Assembly (NCBI GenBank): GCA_016213325.1
Contig: JACRAY010000005.1
Span: 360,385 to 424,384, forward strand
DNA from: Burkholderiales bacterium
Lineage (GTDB): Bacteria; Pseudomonadota; Gammaproteobacteria; Burkholderiales; Burkholderiaceae_C
DNA: 64,000 nucleotides
Direction of reading: 5' to 3'
Positions 9,529 through 20,950 of the stretch are shown here, in pieces. Position 1 is the first letter of the stretch. Each line of letters opens with the position of its first letter. A program made the position numbers and the translations under genes. Under the pieces are notes generated by a model, which ran no database searches, had not been told where the DNA came from, and saw only the letters and a program-made list of their open reading frames with translations.

Positions 9529-10881
9529 ATGGCCGTACGCGAAGGCAGTCTCGAGGCGCCCACCCGCCACCCCATCGACTGGCAGGACCCGGAGTACTAC
9601 GACGAGGCGAAGTGCTTCGCGGAGCTGGAACGAATCTTCGACATCTGCCACGGGTGCCGCCGCTGCGTGAACCTGTGCCAGTCGTTCCCCACGCTGTTCG
9701 ACCTGGTCGACGAGGGCAAGAGCGGCGAGGTGGACGGCGTGGCCAAGCAGGACTACTGGAAGGTGGTCGACCACTGCTACCTGTGCGACCTGTGCTACAT
9801 GACCAAGTGCCCGTACGTGCCGCCGCACGAATGGAACGTGGACTACCCGCACACCATGCTGCGCGCCAAGGCGATCAAGTTCAAGAAAGGCGGGGTCGAC
9901 TTCGGCGCGAAGTTCCTCTCGTCCACCGACGTGCACGGCCAGTTCGCCGGCATCCCCATCGTGACGCAGGTGGCCAACGCGGTGAACCAGACGAAGCCGG
10001 CTCGCGCCGCTATGGAAAAGACACTGCACGTGGACCGCAACGCGTGGCTGCCGTCGCTGGCCACGCGCAAGTTCCGCAAGGCGGCCCCCGAAGCTGCCAG
10101 GCGCGAAGTGAAGAACGGCGAGCGCACGCCGGGCAAGGTTGCCATCTACTCGACCTGCTACGTCAACTACAACGAGCCCGGCATCGGGCTCGACCTGCTG
10201 AAGGTGCTGGACCACAACGAGATCCCGTACGAACTGGTCGAAAAGGAAAAGTGCTGCGGCATGCCCAAGCTGGAGCTGGGCGACCTGCAGTCGGTGGACG
10301 AGAACAAGCGCGCCAACATCCCCGTGCTGGCGAAGTACGCGCGCGAGGGCTGGGCCATCATCGCGCCGGTGCCCAGCTGCGTGCTGATGTTCAAGCAGGA
10401 AATCCCGCTCATGTACCCCGAGGACGCCGATGTGCAGGCGGTCAAGGAAGCGATGTGGGATCCCTTCGAGTACCTCGCGTCGCGCCGCCGTGACGGGCTG
10501 CTGAAGACCGACTTCCCGCAGCCGCTGGGCAAGGTGAGCTATCACGTGCCCTGCCACCAGCGCGTGCAGAACATCGGCAGGAAAACCGAAGAGGTGCTGA
10601 AGATGGTGCCCGGCACGACCGTGCACACCAACGAGCGCTGCTCGGGCCACGCCGGCACCTACGGCGTCAAGCTGGGCACGCACGCAGCGGCCATGAAGAT
10701 CGGCAAGCCGCTGGTCAAGCGCATGGCCGAGCACCCTGCGGGCGGCGCGCCCGACTACGTGAGTTCCGACTGCGCGCTGGCCGGCCACCACATCGAGCAG
10801 GGCTTCGAAGTCAACGCACTGGGCACGCCGAAGGTGGAGCACCCGCTGACGCTGGTGCGCATTGCGTATGGATTGACATGA
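9529..10881 (+). CDS. Heterodisulfide reductase-like Fe-S protein (GlpC/HdrB type)
   Basis: A 450-residue cytoplasmic protein with two cysteine clusters near the N-terminus (CHGCRRCVNLC from residue 41 and CYLCDLCYMTKCP from residue 84), each able to hold a [4Fe-4S] cluster. Two CCG-type domains follow (KCCGMPK near residue 243 and a divergent RCSGHAG near 370), as in HdrB, GlpC and glycolate oxidase subunit F. The second CCG motif has lost one of its paired cysteines. It overlaps the DUF3501 gene by 4 bp. It probably passes electrons, perhaps to the rubrerythrin upstream (inference). Confidence 0.82.
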   Translation: MAVREGSLEAPTRHPIDWQDPEYYDEAKCFAELERIFDICHGCRRCVNLCQSFPTLFDLVDEGKSGEVDGVAKQDYWKVVDHCYLCDLCYMTKCPYVPPHEWNVDYPHTMLRAKAIKFKKGGVDFGAKFLSSTDVHGQFAGIPIVTQVANAVNQTKPARAAMEKTLHVDRNAWLPSLATRKFRKAAPEAARREVKNGERTPGKVAIYSTCYVNYNEPGIGLDLLKVLDHNEIPYELVEKEKCCGMPKLELGDLQSVDENKRANIPVLAKYAREGWAIIAPVPSCVLMFKQEIPLMYPEDADVQAVKEAMWDPFEYLASRRRDGLLKTDFPQPLGKVSYHVPCHQRVQNIGRKTEEVLKMVPGTTVHTNERCSGHAGTYGVKLGTHAAAMKIGKPLVKRMAEHPAGGAPDYVSSDCALAGHHIEQGFEVNALGTPKVEHPLTLVRIAYGLT

Positions 10882-11468
10882 AGACCACCGGAAAGATCAC
10901 GCCCGACACGCTGATGTCGCTGGAGGCATACAGCAAGTGGCGCAAGGCGCACAAGCCCGAGGTCATGGCGCACCGCAAGCTGCGCAGCGTGGCGCTGGGC
11001 GAACACATCACCGTGCAGTTCGAAAGCGAGCTCACGATGCGCTACCAGATCCAGGAGATGCTGCGCATCGAGAAGATCTTCGAGGAAGAGGCGATCCAGG
11101 ACGAGATCGACTCCTACGCGCCCATGGTCCCGGATGGCAGCAACTGGAAGGCCACGCTGATGATCGAGTACCCCGACGTCAACGAGCGCAAGCGCGAGCT
11201 GTCGCGCCTGATCGGGGTGGAAGACCGCATGTTCGTCGAGGTCGAAGGGCATGCGCGCGTGTATCCGATAGCCGACGAGGACCTGGAGCGCGAGAACGAC
11301 GAGAAGACCTCGGCGGTGCACTTCCTGCGCTTCGAGCTGTCGCCCGCGATGTGCGCGGCCGTGAAGGCGGGGGCGGGCGTGAAGCTGGGGTGCGACCACA
11401 CCAACTATCCGGCGCATGTGTCGGTTGGTGCCGAGACGCTGGCTTCGCTGGCTAGTGATTTGAGGTGA
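10878..11468 (+). CDS. DUF3501 family protein
   Basis: A 196-residue soluble protein matching my recollection of DUF3501. It begins MKTTGKITPDTLMSLE and has charged, helical composition with no membrane segment or signal. The ATG overlaps the stop of the Fe-S protein (ATGA), so the two are probably made together and may form a complex. No catalytic motif is recognised. The last 17 bp overlap the end of the glycerophosphodiesterase gene on the opposite strand. Confidence 0.8.
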   Translation: MKTTGKITPDTLMSLEAYSKWRKAHKPEVMAHRKLRSVALGEHITVQFESELTMRYQIQEMLRIEKIFEEEAIQDEIDSYAPMVPDGSNWKATLMIEYPDVNERKRELSRLIGVEDRMFVEVEGHARVYPIADEDLERENDEKTSAVHFLRFELSPAMCAAVKAGAGVKLGCDHTNYPAHVSVGAETLASLASDLR

Positions 11469-12203
11469 GGGGCGGGACCGGCGCGAACAGGTCCACCCGG
11501 TCCGTGATGATCCCGTCCGTGCCCAGCGCCACGAGCCGCTGCGCCGCCCACTCGTCATTCACCGTATAGCTCAGGCACCGCATCCCCGCGCCGTGCACCT
11601 GCTTCACCAGCCCTTCGTCCCACAGCGCGTGGTTGCACACCACGGCCACGCACTGCAGTTGCTGCGCATAGCCGAACCAGCCCTCCCACAGCGTGTCCAC
11701 CAGCAGCCCGCGCGGCAGGGCGGGTGCCGCCAGCATCGCGGCATGCAGGGACTCGGGCCGAAACGACGTGAGCAAGGGAGGCACGGGCTGCAGGGCCCAC
11801 AGGCGCTGCGCGTGCTCGGCCACCACCTTGCCGGTTTCCGCCTCGTCCCCCGGCGTCGGCTTGATCTCGATGTTCAGGAAGAAGCCATTGGAGACGCAGT
11901 AGCGCGCAATGCCTTCCAGCGTGGGCAAGGGCTCGCCCACATAAGCGCGCGAATGCCAGCTCCCCGCGTCCAGCTTCGCCAGTTCGCCCCACGGCAGGTC
12001 GGCCGCCGTGCCGTGCCCGCTGCTCGTGCGCTCGAGCGTCGCGTCGTGCAGCAGGAAGGGCACGCCGTCGGCCGACAGTTTCACGTCGCATTCGAACATG
12101 CGGTAGCCGTGCTGCGCGCCGACACGAAAGGCGGCCAGCGTGTTCTCGGGCGCCAGCTTGCCCGCGCCGCGATGCGCCACCCATCGCGGGTACGGCCACA
12201 TGC

Positions 12204-12207
<4 letters not shown>
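11452..12207 (-). CDS. ugpQ: Glycerophosphodiester phosphodiesterase
   Basis: A 251-residue cytoplasmic GDPD-family enzyme that hydrolyses glycerophosphodiesters to glycerol-3-phosphate and an alcohol. The catalytic signature is visible at the N-terminus: [17 protein letters not shown], then [17 protein letters not shown] with its acidic metal ligands. It is the last gene of the ugp operon, and its GTG start overlaps the ugpC stop (GTGA); ATG at 12201 is an alternative start. The position after the ATPase gene matches the E. coli ugpBAECQ order, supporting the symbol. Confidence 0.9.
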
Positions 12208-13207
<1,000 letters not shown>

Positions 13208-13208
<1 letters not shown>

Positions 13209-14062
13209 TACTTTTCCGTGTCCACGAGGCCCTTGACGAACCACTTCTGCATGAGGATGACGACGATGGCCGGCGGCAGCATCGCCAGGATGGCCGTGGC
13301 CATCACCACGTTCCATTCGATGTAGACCTCGCCGAAGATCAGCCGCTTGATGCCCATGACGATGGGGTACATGGTCTCGTCGGTGGTCACCAGCAGCGGC
13401 CACAGGTACTGGTTCCAGCCGTAGATGAACTGGATGACGAAGAGCGCCGCCATCGACGTCTTCGACAGCGGCAGCAGCACGTCCTTGAAAAAGCGCATCG
13501 GCCCCGCGCCGTCCATGCGCGCCGCCTCCACCAGTTCGTCGGGAATCGTCAGGAAGAACTGGCGGAACAGGAAGGTGGCCGTGGCCGAGGCGATCAGCGG
13601 CACCGTCAGCCCGCTCATCGTGTTGAGCATCTTCAGGTCCGAAATCACCTGGTAGGTGGGCACGATGCGCACTTCCACCGGCAGCATCAGCGTGACGAAC
13701 ACCATCCAGAAGACGATGGTCTTGGCCGGGAAGCGGAAGTACACGATGGCGAAGGCCGACAGCAGCGAGATGGCGATCTTGCCGATGGCGATGATCAGCG
13801 CGCTCGCCAGGCTGATGCCCATCATGGGCAGCGCCGGCGCCACGGTGGCACCCGCCTCGGTCTTGCCGCCGAACAGGGCGAAGCGGTAGCTCTCGACGAT
13901 GTTGCTGCCGGGCAGCAGCGAGATCGGGTTGGCGGAGGATATCTGCTGCGCCGTCTGCGTGGAGCCGATGAAGGTGACGTAGATCGGGAAGAAGACCAGC
14001 ACCACGCCGATCGCGAGGATCAGGTGGGTGAAGAAGTCGAGGATGGGTGTGCGCTGGACCAT
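13208..14062 (-). CDS. ugpE: sn-Glycerol-3-phosphate ABC transporter permease UgpE
   Basis: A 284-residue inner-membrane permease with about six transmembrane segments. The cytoplasmic EAA loop, which docks on the ATPase, reads [21 protein letters not shown]. The N-terminal [22 protein letters not shown] segment is typical of the MalG/UgpE branch. It starts 1 bp after the ugpA stop and overlaps the ugpC start by one base, so the three genes are one translational unit. Confidence 0.92.
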
Positions 14063-14063
14063 G

Positions 14064-14945
14064 CTAGTAATGCACTTTCTTCTCGACGAAGCGGAACTGG
14101 AACACGGTGAGGGCGCCGACGATGAGCATCAGCACGACCGACTGCGCGGCCGAGCCGTTGATGTCGAGTGCCTTGAAGCCGTCGTAGTAGACCTTGTAGA
14201 CCAGGATCGCGGTTTCCTTGCCGGGCCCGCCGTGCGTGGCAGCGTCGACGATGGCGAAGGTCTCGAAGAACGCGTAGATGATATTGATCACCAGCAGGAA
14301 GAACGTGGTGGGGGACAGCAGCGGGAACACGATGGTCCAGAAGCGCTTCCACGGCCCCGCGCCGTCGATGGTGGCCGCCTCGATCAGCGAGTGCGGGATC
14401 GATTGCAGGCCCGCGAGGAAGAACAGGAAGTTGTACGACAGGTGCTTCCAGATGGCGGCCACCACGATCAGCGCCATGGCATGGTTGGCGTTGAGCAGGT
14501 GGTTCCACTCGTAGCCCATCTCGATCAGCGCGTAGCGGATCACGCCGTAGGGCGACGCGAACATCATCAGCCACAGCACCCCGGCCACCACCGGTGCCAC
14601 GGCATACGGCCAGATCAGCAGGGTCTTGTAGATGCCGGCCGCGCGGATCACCCGGTTGGCCAGCACCGCCAGCAGCAGCGAGATCGCCAGGCCGCCGACG
14701 GACACCAGCACCGAGAAGATCGCCGTGGTCTTGAACGACTCGAGGTAGCTGGGGTCGTCGATCAGCCGCTGGAAGTTGGCGAACCCGACGAATTCGCTGC
14801 TGGAGCCGAAAGCGTCCTGCTGCAGCACGCTCTGGTACAGCGCCTGCCAGGCCGGCCAGAAGAAGAACACCAGGATGATGGCCATCTGGGGTGCGATCAG
14901 CACCCAGGGCAGCCACGCCGACTTGAAGAGAACCCTCTTTTCCAT
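14064..14945 (-). CDS. ugpA: sn-Glycerol-3-phosphate ABC transporter permease UgpA
   Basis: A 293-residue permease of the MalF/UgpA branch with about six transmembrane segments and the EAA loop EAATIDGAGPWKRFWTIVFPLL. The ATG at 14945 (MEKRVLFKS) is chosen; a TTG 15 bp upstream is possible but the added residues are unlike the family. It is separated from ugpB by a stem-loop at 14957-14980, which probably lowers expression of the permeases relative to the binding protein. Confidence 0.92.
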   Translation of the reverse strand: MEKRVLFKSAWLPWVLIAPQMAIILVFFFWPAWQALYQSVLQQDAFGSSSEFVGFANFQRLIDDPSYLESFKTTAIFSVLVSVGGLAISLLLAVLANRVIRAAGIYKTLLIWPYAVAPVVAGVLWLMMFASPYGVIRYALIEMGYEWNHLLNANHAMALIVVAAIWKHLSYNFLFFLAGLQSIPHSLIEAATIDGAGPWKRFWTIVFPLLSPTTFFLLVINIIYAFFETFAIVDAATHGGPGKETAILVYKVYYDGFKALDINGSAAQSVVLMLIVGALTVFQFRFVEKKVHY

Positions 14946-14956
14946 AACGGACGATA

Positions 14957-14980
14957 ACAAGGCCCCTTGCGGGGCCTTGT
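14957..14980 (-). terminator. Attenuator hairpin between ugpB and ugpA
   Basis: A perfect 10-bp stem (ACAAGGCCCC at 14957-14966 with GGGGCCTTGT at 14971-14980) with a 4-base loop lies in the 59-bp gap between ugpB and ugpA. No T-run follows on the transcribed strand, so it is more likely an mRNA-stabilising or attenuating element than a full stop. Such hairpins are common after the binding-protein gene in ABC operons. Confidence 0.7.
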
Positions 14981-15004
14981 CCTTCGGCTTGTTGTGTCCC
15001 CAGT

Positions 15005-16309
15005 CTAGCTCTTATTTGCCTTCTGGAAGCGCTCCAGCTGCTCGTTGCCGCGCTTGACGGCCGCGTCCAGCGCCTCCTTCGGCTGCTTGGCGCCGCGCCA
15101 GACGCCCTCCAGTTCCTCGTCGATGATGGTGCGGATCTGCACGAAATTGCCCAGGCGCACGCCCCGCGACTTGTCGGTGGTCTTGCGCACCATCTGGTTG
15201 ACCGACACGTCGTAGCCGGGATTCTGCTTGTAGAAGCCGGACTTGTCGGTGAGCTCGAACGAGGCCTTGGTCACGGGCAGGTAGCCGGTGCGCTGGTGGC
15301 TCTTGGCCGCCACTTCCGGCTGCGACAGGAAGTTGAAGAAGTGGGCCACGCCCTTGTACTCCTCGGGCTTCTTGCCGGCCATCACCCACAGGCTGGCGCC
15401 GCCGATCACGGTGTTCTGCGGGGCGCCCGGGTGGTCCGGGTAGTAGGGCAGGGTGCCGATGCCCGCGGCGAACTTGCTGTTGCGCTTGACGCTGCCCGAG
15501 AGCGCCGACGAGCCGGTGACCATGGCGCACTCGCCCGACACGAAGGTGGCGTCGGCGGCGTTGTTGCGCCCCTTGTAGACGAACAGGCCGCTCTTGGCCA
15601 TGTTGGCCAGGTTCTCGATGTGGCGCACGTGCAGCGGGCTGTTGAACGCCAGCCGCGTGTCGGTGCCGCCGAAACCGTTGTTCTTGGTGGCGTACAGCAC
15701 GTTGTGCCAGGCCGAGAAGCTTTCCAGCTGGGTCCAGCTGATCCAGCTGGTGGTGAAGGGGCACTTGTGGCCGGACGCCTTGAGCTTGGCCGCGGTCAGC
15801 GCCACTTCGGGCCAGGTGGTGGGCGGCTTCTCCGGGTCGAGCCCGGCCGCCTTGAAGGCGTCCTTGTTGTAGTGGAACACCGGCGTGGAGCTGTTGAACG
15901 GGAAGCTCAGCATCTGGCCGTTGGGCGCCGTATAGTAGCCCGACACAGCCGGCACGTAGACGCTGGGGTCGAACTTCAGGCCGGCCTTGCTCATGACTTC
16001 GGCCACCGGCACGATCGCGCCCTTGGACGCCATCATCGTGGCCGTGCCCACCTCGAACACCTGCAGGATGTGGGGCGCGTTACCGGCGCGGAAGGCCGCG
16101 ATGGCAGCCGTCATGGACTCGTCGTAGCTGCCCTTGAAAGTGGGCACGATCTTGTACTCCTTCTGGCTCGCGTTGAACTCCTTGGCCAGGTCGTTCACCC
16201 ACTCCCCGAGGGCGCCGCCCATGGAATGCCACCACTGGACTTCGGTCTGCGCCATGGCGGGGGCTGTGAAGAACGCCGCCAGTGCGAGCGCGGAAAGCTT
16301 GAGTTTCAT
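15005..16309 (-). CDS. ugpB: sn-Glycerol-3-phosphate periplasmic binding protein
   Basis: A 434-residue extracellular solute-binding protein (family 1, UgpB type). A clear signal peptide (MKLKLSALALAAFFTAPAMA) directs it to the periplasm. The mature N-terminus EVQWWHSMGGALGEWV is very close to the E. coli UgpB pattern. AAGGAGT lies 5 bases before the ATG. It is the first gene of the minus-strand operon ugpB-ugpA-ugpE-ugpC-ugpQ, so it should be the most strongly expressed. In E. coli this operon is under phosphate control; no PHO box was identified here. Confidence 0.92.
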   Translation of the reverse strand: MKLKLSALALAAFFTAPAMAQTEVQWWHSMGGALGEWVNDLAKEFNASQKEYKIVPTFKGSYDESMTAAIAAFRAGNAPHILQVFEVGTATMMASKGAIVPVAEVMSKAGLKFDPSVYVPAVSGYYTAPNGQMLSFPFNSSTPVFHYNKDAFKAAGLDPEKPPTTWPEVALTAAKLKASGHKCPFTTSWISWTQLESFSAWHNVLYATKNNGFGGTDTRLAFNSPLHVRHIENLANMAKSGLFVYKGRNNAADATFVSGECAMVTGSSALSGSVKRNSKFAAGIGTLPYYPDHPGAPQNTVIGGASLWVMAGKKPEEYKGVAHFFNFLSQPEVAAKSHQRTGYLPVTKASFELTDKSGFYKQNPGYDVSVNQMVRKTTDKSRGVRLGNFVQIRTIIDEELEGVWRGAKQPKEALDAAVKRGNEQLERFQKANKS

Positions 16310-16394
16310 CGTGACTCCTTATGGGAATTCGGAAATGTAAACAACGGATGTGACGGCGATTAGACCCAAGGCCGCTGCCGCGCATAAGCGGGTT

Positions 16395-16405
16395 TCCCTT
16401 AGGGA
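16395..16405. promoter_or_regulatory. Palindrome in the ugpB / oxidoreductase divergent gap
   Basis: The 171-bp gap between the divergent ugpB and FAD/Fe-S genes contains a perfect TCCCT-T-AGGGA palindrome. It lies 86 bp from the ugpB start and 76 bp from the other start, so it could serve as an operator for either gene. No confident -35/-10 pair was found. The binding protein is unknown. Confidence 0.35.
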
Positions 16406-16480
16406 CAACGGTTCTTGCTGCGCTGCGGTAACATCTCCGTTCAGCCGCAGCTGCATCCGTTTGGCTGACATCCCCTCACG

Positions 16481-19400
16481 ATGAACGCCCCCACCACGCT
16501 CAACCAACTCCTGTCGGCCGCCGACGACGACGCGCCACGGCTGCGCGAGATCCCGTACAACTACACCTCGTTCTCGGACCGCGAGATCGCGATCCGCCTG
16601 CTCGGCCCGCGCGCGTGGGGTATCCTGAACCAGCTGCGCGAAGAGAGGCGCACGGGCCGCTCGGCCCGCATGCTGTACGAGGTGCTGGGCGACATCTGGG
16701 TGGTGCAGCGCAATCCCTACCTGCAGGACGACCTGCTCGACAACCCGAAGCGCCGCCGGCTGCTGGTGGAGGCCATGCAGCACCGGCTGGCCGAGGTCCA
16801 GAAGAGGCGCACGCCCGAAGCCGACGCGCAGCGTGACGCACTGGTGGGCGACCTGCTCGAGGCGGCCCGGGTCGCGGTGCGCAACTTCGACTCGGCCTTC
16901 ACCGAGACCGCCGAACTGCGCGCGCGCACGCTGCGCCAGCTGAAACGCTGCACTGCCAAGGACAACATCAAGTTCGACGGCCTGTCGCGCGTGTCGCACG
17001 TGACCGACGCGACCGACTGGCGGGTCGAGTATCCCTTCGTGGTGCTCACGCCCGACACCGAAGCCGAGATGGCCGGCCTGGTGAAGGGCTGCATCGAGCT
17101 GGGCCTCACCATCATCCCGCGCGGCGGCGGCACCGGCTACACCGGCGGCGCGGTGCCGCTCACGTGGAAAAGCGCAGTCATCAACACCGAGAAGCTCGAG
17201 GCAATGACCGAGGTGGAGATGCGCAACATCCCCGGCCATGCCGAGCCGGTGGCGACCGTCTGGACCGAGGCCGGCGTCGTCACGCAGCGCGTGGCGGACG
17301 CGGCCGAGCGCGCGGGCTATGTGTTTGCTGTCGACCCGACCTCGGCCGAGGCCTCCTGCATCGGCGGCAACGTCGCCATGAACGCAGGCGGCAAGAAGGC
17401 CGTGCTGTGGGGCACCGCGCTGGACAACCTGGTGTCGTGGCGCATGGTGACGCCGCAGGCACAGTGGCTGGAAGTGACGCGGCTGGACCACAACCTGGGC
17501 AAGATCCACGACGCGAGCGTGGCGTCCTTCGAGCTGCGCTACTTCGAGGCCGACGGCAAGACCGCGGTGCGCACCGAAAAGCTGGAGATCCCGGGCCCGG
17601 CCTTCCGCAAGGAGGGACTCGGCAAGGACGTCACCGACAAGTTCCTGTCGGGCCTGCCGGGCATCCAGAAGGAAGGCTGCGACGGCCTGATCACCTCGGC
17701 GCGCTGGGTGGTGCACCGCATGCCGGCGCACACCCGGACGGTCTGCCTGGAGTTCTTCGGCAACGCGCGCGACGCCGTGCCCAGCATCGTCGAAATCAAG
17801 GACTTCATGTTCGCCGAGCAGGGCCGCAGCGGGACCGTGCTGGCCGGGCTGGAGCACCTGGACGACCGCTACCTGAAGGCGGTGGGCTACGCCACCAAGT
17901 CCAAGCGAGCGGGCTTGCCCAAGATGGTGCTGGTGGGCGACATCGCCGGCGACGACCCCGACGCGGTCGCGCGCGCGACGTCGGAAGTGGTGCGGCTCGC
18001 CAACTCGCGCAGCGGCGAAGGCTTCATCGCCATCAACCCCGAGGCGCGCAAGAAATTCTGGCTGGACCGCAAGCGCACGGCGGCCATCAGCAAGCACACC
18101 AACGCCTTCAAGATCAACGAAGACGTGGTGATCCCGCTGCCGCGCATGGCCGAGTACACCGACGGCATCGAGCGCATCAACATCGAGCTGAGCCTGGCCA
18201 ACAAGATCCGGCTGGCCGACGAGCTGGAGGCCTTCTTCGCGCGCGGCAACCTGCCGCTGGGCCGCGGCGACGACGCGCTCGAGATCGCCTCGGCCGAGCT
18301 GCTGGAAGACCGCGTGGCGCAGGCGCTGGCGGTCGTGCGCGAAGTGCGCGAACAGTGGCGGGGCTGGCTGCGCGAGGTCGACACGCTGTTCCCGCAACTG
18401 CAGGACCACACGCTGCGTGCGAGCTGGAAGGCGCAGATCCGCGCGCCGCTCATGCAGGTCTTCGCGGGCAATGCCTTCGCCCCGGTGCTGTCCGAGGTGA
18501 ACGCCATCCACAAGCGCGTGCTGAAGGGCCGGGTGTGGGTGGCGCTGCACATGCACGCCGGCGACGGCAACGTGCACACCAACATCCCGGTCAACAGCGA
18601 CGACTACGAGATGCTGCAGACCGCGCACGAGGCGGTCAAGCGCATCATGGTGCTGGCGCGCTCGCTCAACGGCGTCATTTCGGGCGAGCACGGCATCGGC
18701 ATCACCAAGCTGGAGTTCCTGACCGACGAGGAACTGAAGCCCTTTGCCGACTACAAGCAGCAGGTCGACCCCGAGGGCCGCTTCAACAAGGGCAAGCTGC
18801 TGCGGAAATCGGAAGCGCTCGCGAGTGCGAGCGCGGTGGCTCCGGCCGACTCGGCGACATCGGTGTATGCCGACCTGACCAACGCGTACACGCCCTCGTT
18901 CGGCCTGATGGGCCACGAGTCGCTGATCATGCAGCAGTCGGACATCGGCGCCATCGCCGACAGCGTGAAGGACTGCCTGCGCTGCGGCAAGTGCAAGCCG
19001 GCGTGCGCGACGCACGTGCCCCGTGCCAACCTGCTGTACAGCCCGCGCAACAAGATCCTGGCCACCTCGCTGCTGGTCGAGGCCTTCCTGTACGAGGAGC
19101 AGACGCGCCGCGGCGTGTCGATCAAGCACTGGGAGGAGTTCGAGGACGTCTCGGACCACTGCACGGTGTGCCACAAGTGCGCCAGCCCGTGCCCCGTCAA
19201 GATCGATTTCGGCGACGTGTCGATGAACATGCGCAACCTGCTGCGCAAGATGGGCAAGAAGTCGTTCCGGCCCGCCAACGCCCTGGCCATGTTCATGCTC
19301 AACGCCACCAACCCGCAGACCATCAAGCTGCTGCGCGCCGGCATGGTGGGCCTGGGCTTCAAGGCGCAGCGCCTGGGCAACACGCTGCTGCGCGGCTTCG

Positions 19401-20386
19401 CCCACTTCCAGGTGCAGCGGCCGCCCGCCACGCACGACCGCGCTCCCATCAAGGAGCAGGTGATCCATTTCATCAACAAGAAGCTGCCGGGCGGCCTGCC
19501 CAAGCGCACGGCGCGCGCACTGCTGGACATCGAGGACAAGGACTACGTCCCCATCATCCGCAACCCGAAGGCCACCACGGCGGAAACCGAGGCGGTGTTC
19601 TACTTTCCGGGCTGCGGCTCCGAGCGCCTGTTCTCGCAGGTCGGGCTGGCGACGCAGGCGATGCTGTGGCACACCGGCGTGCAGACGGTGCTGCCGCCGG
19701 GCTACCTGTGCTGCGGCTACCCGCAGCGCGGCTCGGGCCAGTACGACAAGGCCGAGAAGATCATCACCGACAACCGGGTGCTGTTCCACCGCGTGGCCAA
19801 CACGCTGAACTACCTGGACATCAAGACGGTCGTCGTGTCCTGCGGCACCTGCTACGACCAGCTCCAGGGCTACGAGTTCGACCAGATCTTCCCCGGCTCG
19901 CGCATCGTCGACATCCACGAGTACCTGCTGGAAAAGGGCGTGAAGCTCGAGAACGCCGGCGCCTACCTGTACCACGACCCTTGCCACACGCCCATGAAGC
20001 TGCAGGAGCCGATGGAGACGGTGAAGGCCCTGGTCGGCGACAAGGTGCGCAAGGCCGACCGCTGCTGCGGCGAGTCTGGCACCTTCGGCGTGTCGCGCCC
20101 CGACATCGCCACGCAGGTGCGCTTCCGCAAGGAGGAAGAACTGCGCAAGGACGAAGCCGCGCTGCGCGAGTCGGGCGCCGTGGGCCCGAAGGAAGACATC
20201 AAGATCCTGACCAGCTGCCCGAGCTGCCTGCAGGGCCTGACGCGCTACAACCACGACCTGCGCAACGGCCTGCTGGAGGCCGACTACATCGTGGTCGAAA
20301 TGGCCCGCAAGATACTGGGAGAGAACTGGATGCCCGAGTACGTGGCCGCGGCCAACCAGGGCGGCATCGAAAGGGTGCTGGTGTGA
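16481..20386 (+). CDS. Fused FAD-binding and Fe-S oxidoreductase (DUF3683-type), 1301 aa
   Basis: A very large single-chain dehydrogenase. Residues 1-150 resemble the DUF3683 extension. Then comes a PCMH-type FAD domain ([17 protein letters not shown] near residue 210) and the C-terminal FAD-oxidase cap with [15 protein letters not shown] near residue 690. The last third has two [4Fe-4S]-type clusters ([11 protein letters not shown] near 832, [12 protein letters not shown] near 894) and two CCG domains ([10 protein letters not shown] near 1077, CCGESGTFG near 1195). It thus combines in one chain what glycolate oxidase GlcD/GlcF or a D-lactate dehydrogenase spreads over subunits. It probably oxidises a 2-hydroxyacid and passes electrons to the membrane quinone pool. 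The substrate is unknown. It overlaps the HIT gene by 4 bp. Confidence 0.88.
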   Translation: MNAPTTLNQLLSAADDDAPRLREIPYNYTSFSDREIAIRLLGPRAWGILNQLREERRTGRSARMLYEVLGDIWVVQRNPYLQDDLLDNPKRRRLLVEAMQHRLAEVQKRRTPEADAQRDALVGDLLEAARVAVRNFDSAFTETAELRARTLRQLKRCTAKDNIKFDGLSRVSHVTDATDWRVEYPFVVLTPDTEAEMAGLVKGCIELGLTIIPRGGGTGYTGGAVPLTWKSAVINTEKLEAMTEVEMRNIPGHAEPVATVWTEAGVVTQRVADAAERAGYVFAVDPTSAEASCIGGNVAMNAGGKKAVLWGTALDNLVSWRMVTPQAQWLEVTRLDHNLGKIHDASVASFELRYFEADGKTAVRTEKLEIPGPAFRKEGLGKDVTDKFLSGLPGIQKEGCDGLITSARWVVHRMPAHTRTVCLEFFGNARDAVPSIVEIKDFMFAEQGRSGTVLAGLEHLDDRYLKAVGYATKSKRAGLPKMVLVGDIAGDDPDAVARATSEVVRLANSRSGEGFIAINPEARKKFWLDRKRTAAISKHTNAFKINEDVVIPLPRMAEYTDGIERINIELSLANKIRLADELEAFFARGNLPLGRGDDALEIASAELLEDRVAQALAVVREVREQWRGWLREVDTLFPQLQDHTLRASWKAQIRAPLMQVFAGNAFAPVLSEVNAIHKRVLKGRVWVALHMHAGDGNVHTNIPVNSDDYEMLQTAHEAVKRIMVLARSLNGVISGEHGIGITKLEFLTDEELKPFADYKQQVDPEGRFNKGKLLRKSEALASASAVAPADSATSVYADLTNAYTPSFGLMGHESLIMQQSDIGAIADSVKDCLRCGKCKPACATHVPRANLLYSPRNKILATSLLVEAFLYEEQTRRGVSIKHWEEFEDVSDHCTVCHKCASPCPVKIDFGDVSMNMRNLLRKMGKKSFRPANALAMFMLNATNPQTIKLLRAGMVGLGFKAQRLGNTLLRGFAHFQVQRPPATHDRAPIKEQVIHFINKKLPGGLPKRTARALLDIEDKDYVPIIRNPKATTAETEAVFYFPGCGSERLFSQVGLATQAMLWHTGVQTVLPPGYLCCGYPQRGSGQYDKAEKIITDNRVLFHRVANTLNYLDIKTVVVSCGTCYDQLQGYEFDQIFPGSRIVDIHEYLLEKGVKLENAGAYLYHDPCHTPMKLQEPMETVKALVGDKVRKADRCCGESGTFGVSRPDIATQVRFRKEEELRKDEAALRESGAVGPKEDIKILTSCPSCLQGLTRYNHDLRNGLLEADYIVVEMARKILGENWMPEYVAAANQGGIERVLV

Positions 20387-20817
20387 GCCGTGAGGCGGGC
20401 TGCCCGCTGTGCGAGGCCGACGGCGGCGTGGTCATCGCCCGCACGCCGTCGTACCGCATCGTGCGGGCCGACGAACCCGGCTTTCCCGGCTTCTACCGCG
20501 TCGTCTGGAACGACCACGTGCGCGAGTTCACCGACCTCGACGGGGCCGGCCGGGCCCTTTGCATGCAGGCGGTGGTGGAGGTGGAAACCCTGATACGGCG
20601 GCACCTGCAGCCCACCAAGGTGAACGTGGCGAGCTTGGGCAACATGGTGGCGCACCTGCACTGGCACGTGATCGCCCGCTACGACTGGGACAGCCACTTT
20701 CCGGGGGCGGTGTGGGCGGCGCAGCAGCGCACCACCGACCCGGCGCGGCTGCAGGCGTTGCTGCCGCACCGCGACGCCCTCGAAGCCGAACTTGGCAAAC
20801 CAGCTCGGCCGGCCTGA
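20383..20817 (+). CDS. HIT family hydrolase
   Basis: A 144-residue histidine-triad protein. The catalytic triad HLHWHVI occurs near residue 88, preceded by the conserved KVNVASLGN. An N-terminal CPLCEADGG could bind zinc together with later histidines. Members hydrolyse nucleoside phosphoramidates or dinucleoside polyphosphates. The GTG start overlaps the stop of the large oxidoreductase (GTGA), so the two are coupled, although no functional link is known. Confidence 0.88.
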   Translation: MSREAGCPLCEADGGVVIARTPSYRIVRADEPGFPGFYRVVWNDHVREFTDLDGAGRALCMQAVVEVETLIRRHLQPTKVNVASLGNMVAHLHWHVIARYDWDSHFPGAVWAAQQRTTDPARLQALLPHRDALEAELGKPARPA

Positions 20818-20950
20818 AAATCGGACGTGAGCGTGAAATCCGCACGCGCGCGCATGCGCTGCCCCGTGCTGCGCATGGCCGCTTGCGGCGCGACCGTGTA
20901 TAACGCACCAACGGCCCAGACGTAACCAGAGGAAGGACCGGCTCGGAGGA

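Noticed and set aside
16319..20254. A 1311-residue open frame on the minus strand opposite the large oxidoreductase
   Set aside because: It is Arg/His/Leu-rich low-complexity sequence with no family motif, antisense to a gene with clear FAD and Fe-S motifs. In DNA this GC-rich, long antisense frames are expected.
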